Assembly (NCBI GenBank): GCA_948567375.1
Contig: OX419755.1
Span: 58,415,945 to 58,479,944 of the forward strand
Reading direction: 5' to 3'
Source of the DNA: Lunularia cruciata
Taxonomy: Eukaryota; Streptophyta; Marchantiopsida; Lunulariales; Lunulariaceae
DNA: 64,000 nucleotides
The notes under the pieces were generated by a model. That model was not told the origin of the DNA and ran no database searches. It worked only from the letters and a program-made list of their open reading frames with translations. Every line of letters begins with the position of its first letter. Positions within the stretch are counted from its first letter, which is position 1. Shown piece by piece: positions 59,701 to 64,000 of this stretch. The translations under genes and the position numbers were made by a program.

Positions 59701-62000
59701 TCGAGTCTTATCTCCATTGTACACAAAATCCATGGTAGATGTCATATGGATCCCCACCAAGTTTGACTTAATTGGTCAATTTGAACTGTATCGCATTCAG
59801 TTTGTCACCGATCTCTTACTACATCCACTTACTGTCGAGATTTGCAAATAACGTCACTCGTACTCGCTTGCTTGTAGGATGCCTTTCAGAGGCACGGACT
59901 ACTTTTCTGTATTTTCGTTCATAGTGGAAATGCATTCACTCGCCTGGACGGGGTCTTTGCGATCATATACCCCCATATTTTTATACATTTCCATTCATAA
60001 TGGAAACATCAGGTTGAACTACAGAAATATGCGATCTCTGATCTCACCAAAACGGAACTATAAATATGGAATGTTCAGTGGTGACATGTATGAGTCAAGA
60101 TACGAAGGGTACGTTCATAGTTCCTGCCAGCATACTTGTAGAGTTACAATTATCTTGTCACTACTACTTCTCCTTATCTACTGACGAGATTCTCTTTCTA
60201 TGTAATCATAAGAGATAGATAGCTAGATAGATTGCATGCACTGTTTTCGAGTTACAGGAGTACTGTTATCCACCATGATCGCCGTTTTAAACCCAAAAGT
60301 GAATTTCGCTTGAATTTTACAAATAATCTGTCCGGTGAAATTCAACTCTAACTGAACTCAAATCTCCATGAAATACCGCCGTCAAGAGAGCCACCAGCAG
60401 TATTGGTTCCCGTCGTTAGGCCGGTGCCGGGAACCCACCAGTCATAAAACATTCAGTTCGCCTGCACCATCGGACAGCACAAGGAGGTGGATGGATGGTT
60501 TCCAGCTAGCAAGCAAGCCCATGAGGTGGATGGACGTACAGTGCAAAAATTCGGCGATCTGATCCTGCCACCAACTACAGTACACTACTGTACGAGTATA
60601 ACTACAATGTTCGCCGATCGACTACGTGGCGATGTGCTCAACAGGACGTACAATGCGCCGAAGTAGGATGGGTTCACTAGCGTACTTCTACATTCATTCA
60701 GGCAAAGGTGACATTGAATTCGGTCACGGGAGATCAGCCCTGCCAGAATGTAAATACGGACAGTAACTTGTATCCATCTCGCGCCTCCTGTTGTCGATGT
60801 GAAGGAGCAGACGGTGTGACATACAGAGCATATTTACCTTTTCATCTTGGAGCGATACTAACACTACAGTATACGATTTCGTCGGAGAATGGCTGGTTCA
60901 TTTTTATGATTCCCGAAACTAGAAATTCCCGAAAACACGAAACGACCGAAGTTGACATGTTTCGCTTATCGATGTGAAGGAGACGTCATGATGAGACTGA
61001 CCTTGTTCTCAGGAAAGGGGAACGCGATACAACACTAACCACACATGAGTGAGGCCTCGACGCCGCCATGGGCACCAGCAGAGGCTGGCTTACCATGGCC
61101 CTAAATAGAAGGAGACGTGAGATCACACCGCTTGGAGAGTTTACTTTAGGGACCGCGAAAGTCTGTACCTACCGGATCCTGTTGAATGAGAGGGGTTGCA
61201 AATTGATCGAGAATGGGGTAAGATGAGACTAGAGACGGGTTCGACTGTGGTGATTAGGTCGGGGGGATTGTAGTGCGGCGCTGTTGTTGGAGACACAGGC
61301 CTTGCGGCGTTTCGTAGTTCTGGTTGGAGAGAGAGCGAGCAGAGGTTGGCAGAGGTGCCTATTGGCCAGCTGGTTCAATGGTGGCTGTGGTAGAGCTGCT
61401 GGTGGAGCAAGTTTACAAATGATCACCGGTCGCATCGGGCCTGTAAATTAAGAAGCCTCAGAGAAGAAGCGTGTCCACAACCACCTCCTTCTCTAAGCAT
61501 CAACCGTCGCTTTCTCTCCTGTCATGTGAAACCCGCTCGTTTCAAATAGCTACTGTAGCTGTAAGGCGGAACGAATTAGGAAATGGACACTGCCGAGAGA
61601 GAGACTGAAACCATTACAACCAGCACAGGGACCGCGGGTGCCAATATCATGCTGATGACGGATCGACTACTCCGTCTCAGCGGGATAGAACAGCAGCTAC
61701 ATCCCTGAAGCTGGATGATCGAGAGGTGAAACGGGAGCCAAAGTGAACTCTTGTCCAGGCATTTGTCGAATCTTGAGTGAGATGATCGCTCCGAATGCCA
61801 CCAAGTGGTGCTTATTCGCTTGAGTTCTAATTTAGACAACATCACCTTGCACCCAAATTGCAATGGTCATTCCCTGGTGCTCACTGCACAAGGTAGAATT
61901 TACCGTGAGCGTCAAGGCAAAGCTTGAATGGATCAAAGACTCCCATAATAAGCAAGACATAGTAACGCTCTGAACAAGTAAGTCTTCTTGACCTTCTTAG
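56715..62000. other. Intergenic; promoter side of the TPR gene at its right end
   Basis: The part from 57.2 to 58.0 kb is very AT-rich and featureless. GC and CpG rise from about 60.3 kb. A 41-codon plus-strand frame starts at 61583 (MDTAERETETITTSTG) and may be an upstream ORF or leader exon of the next gene; no donor in the right phase was found. CACGTG occurs near 58796. No other gene is supported. Confidence 0.45.
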
Positions 62001-64000
62001 GGTTGAGAAATCAAAGTCCTTCAAGATGGAGAACGACACTGATGGGATGATATTAATGAAAGAGCCAGTCGGAAGACTGCAAAATGTCGAAGACGCTGCA
62101 GTCCAAGCATTGGACACGGGAGATTTGGATCGTGCCCTATTTCTGCGAATGCAGGTCAGGAGGCCTACGGTCCTTGCTTTCTTGTGGCTGCTATGTGTTA
62201 AACCGAGACGAAAGGCGAATTTGGCCTAAAATGCACAATCAACTTCCCATTTCTATGCATTATGGACTTAACGCATCATGTTGAATTTATGTTACTCCAA
62301 AAGTGCAGCTAAGTATGCACCGCACCGGATGCTAATGACGAGTCCCTGCAACTTTCGGACAGGCTTTAGCACTTGCCAAACTCTGCATGGATGACCCCAC
62401 GGTCCAAGACGGAGACATTATCTTGGCTAAAGCACATCTTCAACTCAGTGCCACATACCTGGAGATGGTATGTTGCCAATTGAAATCCAAATTACAACAT
62501 CTTAATCTTAATGTCTTATTCAATTTGGATGAGGAATTCTTATCAATCAAAAAATATGTCAGCTCTCCGGTTTATAATTTGCTTGTTACTCTCTTGCGGG
62601 GCGAGATGCAGGGCTTTGGAGACCAAGCGTACTGGCATGCATCAAGGGTGAGTGATACATTTTAAGTACAAAGCGGCCAGAAATCTAGGAAACTTCTAGG
62701 AGCTTGCTGAAATTCTCATCAACATACCAAACCTATACCGCGCGCGATATAGGGACGAGCACATGCTCTGTCGAGAACGCTGCAAACGGGCTCTTGGTAG
62801 TTCGACGTGCGCAAATTTCCGTCCTGAAATGTAAGCAAAAGACTGTGATTTACGAACGTGAGCAGGAAGCAAATTCAAGGTGAGCAGCAGACTCTGCTGT
62901 AATTGGGAAGATGTGGTAGAGACAAATTATACACGAGAGGTTGTACCTTACTCCTAAATAAACTCCAAGCTTGTGTCAGGCTATGGAGGCTGGCGACCCA
63001 AGAAGAGGTCCACAAGGAGAGCCTCTCAACAGCCCTCTGCTCGTAGCTGTTCTCCTTGCCCTCGCCAGATCCATGTTATTGCGTAATACTCTCCACACAA
63101 ACATCAGAAACTAATTCTCTACATTCTATATCTACTTTGCAAGCCCTGACTGAGCACGCTAAAGAAAACGTTCCGCTACTTTGCTCGTGAAGACTATAGT
63201 CCGGAAACGGCTCAGGTTTAGCACAAGACATGTTTCAACTTTGTTGTCTACTGAAACTTGTGCAGGAGCTGACACAAGATGTGAGAGCTACTTGAGACGT
63301 GCCCTCCAGATAAATTCAGAGCTCACAGGCGAAAATGTACACGTCTTGAACAAAGAAACCTAAAGTCTGAACTTCACTATTTTCAAGACACCGAGCCAAG
63401 ACAGATAGATAACCGAACATTTGGGATGCTGTGTGCAGGACCCGAGTAACGCGCCAATACATGAAGCTATCGGGGATCTGTTTGTCTTTGCAAAAGACAG
63501 TGGATTACCTATGATAGAGAATGACACAAAGCGTACCAACAAAAGAAGGGCCAAGTCTCCAAAATCGCCCTCTAGTCCTGGAGCTATTGGAGCTCCAGAC
63601 CAAGTCCTGCAGGACTTCTATGACCAAGGATTGCAAAGTCTAGACAAGGTATCTCAAAGCATCACTCATCGCAATCTCTGCCTTGATTACTGTGTCAGCA
63701 TGAAGGAGAAACAGCATCCCAATTCATGTAAAACAGAGGTATCCCGGGAGAGCATAACTTTCTCATAAATCCATCAATATTTGCTCATAATACCGTCAAA
63801 GTAACAGCGTTCTCTGTTCTCTGTCGTCCCAGACCCAGTGAAGGGGGAACTGAATATACGACAATTTGAGTAATATTATTCCTTACTTTCCCCATAGTTT
63901 GTGACAGAAATAGAGAAAGCCGTTGGAACTTCAGCTCTTTATTCGTACACTAAGAAATATCCTGGTGTGAACTAGAGGCATGGGAGCTGATAAACAATTC
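62001..64000 (+). CDS. TPR protein resembling TTC23 (partial, runs off the window)
   Basis: Exons read on the plus strand are 62001/62026-62154, 62363-62467, 62612-62647, 62700-62830, 62980-63082, 63266-63336, 63439-63648 and 63898-63964. All are GT-AG. Frames join cleanly except between 62830 and 62980, where a microexon or other donor is needed. The first in-frame ATG is at 62026; an acceptor at 62000 with open frame after it suggests an upstream exon. The product has helix-turn-helix TPR texture: AAVQALDTGDLDRALF, LAKAHLQLSATYLEM, GFGDQAYWHASRELAEIL, LLVAVLLALARSMLL, CESYLRRALQINSELTGEN, APIHEAIGDLFVFA. Spacing and residues follow animal TTC23 (LAEAHVNLAKGYLQLKG, QAKQHAEKAKQIL) as I remember it; that protein acts at the ciliary base. 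A Lys/Ser/Pro-rich insert (KRAKSPKSPSSPG-like) lies in the 210-bp exon. A flagellar role is inferred from the family. Confidence 0.65.

Noticed and set aside
61583-61708. 41-codon plus-strand frame before the TPR gene
   Set aside because: No donor in the phase needed to join the acceptor at 62000. Kept only as a possible upstream ORF.
1-64000. tRNA, rRNA, CRISPR or organelle-derived segments
   Set aside because: No convincing tRNA TpsiC/anticodon arrangement, rRNA block, spaced direct repeats or organelle gene was recognised. TGGTATCAGAGC hits are retrotransposon primer sites.

Overview
The window looks like nuclear DNA of a land plant. It holds spliced genes with GT-AG introns, chromodomain Ty3/gypsy retrotransposons primed by initiator-Met tRNA, a plant-type TFIIB-related gene and a SERK-like leucine-rich-repeat gene. 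A TPR gene at the right edge resembles animal TTC23, a ciliary protein. If that reading is right it points to a plant with flagellated sperm (bryophyte, lycophyte, fern or similar), but the species cannot be fixed from sequence alone.

Left part (1 to about 38.1 kb) is almost pure, decayed transposon. Element A (1412-7980, minus) and element B (12252-18049, plus) belong to one chromovirus family. A has both LTRs and a CCAAT target-site duplication; B has lost its 3' LTR. Element C (18050-23758, plus) and element E (27767-33355, minus) belong to a second chromovirus family, whose LTRs carry repeated heat-shock-element-like GAA/TTC blocks upstream of a TATA box. Element D (23759-26260) is a truncated gypsy pol whose end carries a PHD-finger-like module. 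A degraded non-LTR element with an R2-like C terminus occupies about 34.8-38.0 kb. Between elements lie minisatellite-like tracts, including a 940-bp pyrimidine-rich block at 10.25-11.2 kb.

Right part (about 38.2-64 kb) is gene space, richer in CpG and without recognisable long elements. PBRP (39769-44936, minus) encodes a plant-specific TFIIB-related factor: zinc ribbon and two cyclin folds in four short exons, then one 1.8-kb exon for a long low-complexity tail. A second minus-strand gene (49909-52217) encodes a 222-residue secreted protein like a SERK ectodomain, with no membrane segment or kinase and with a tandemly duplicated 63-bp exon. From about 62.0 kb a plus-strand TPR gene runs off the right end. 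The rest (39.0-39.8, 45.2-49.9, 52.4-62.0 kb) is intergenic: an orphan exon candidate at 56.5 kb, a promoter-like site at 53.3 kb, short tandem duplications and a perfect hairpin.

The genes do not form an operon or obvious pathway. One acts in transcription initiation, one in the apoplast, and one perhaps at the flagellum. All exon boundaries were read by eye from splice signals, frame continuity and remembered family resemblance; no search or alignment program was run.
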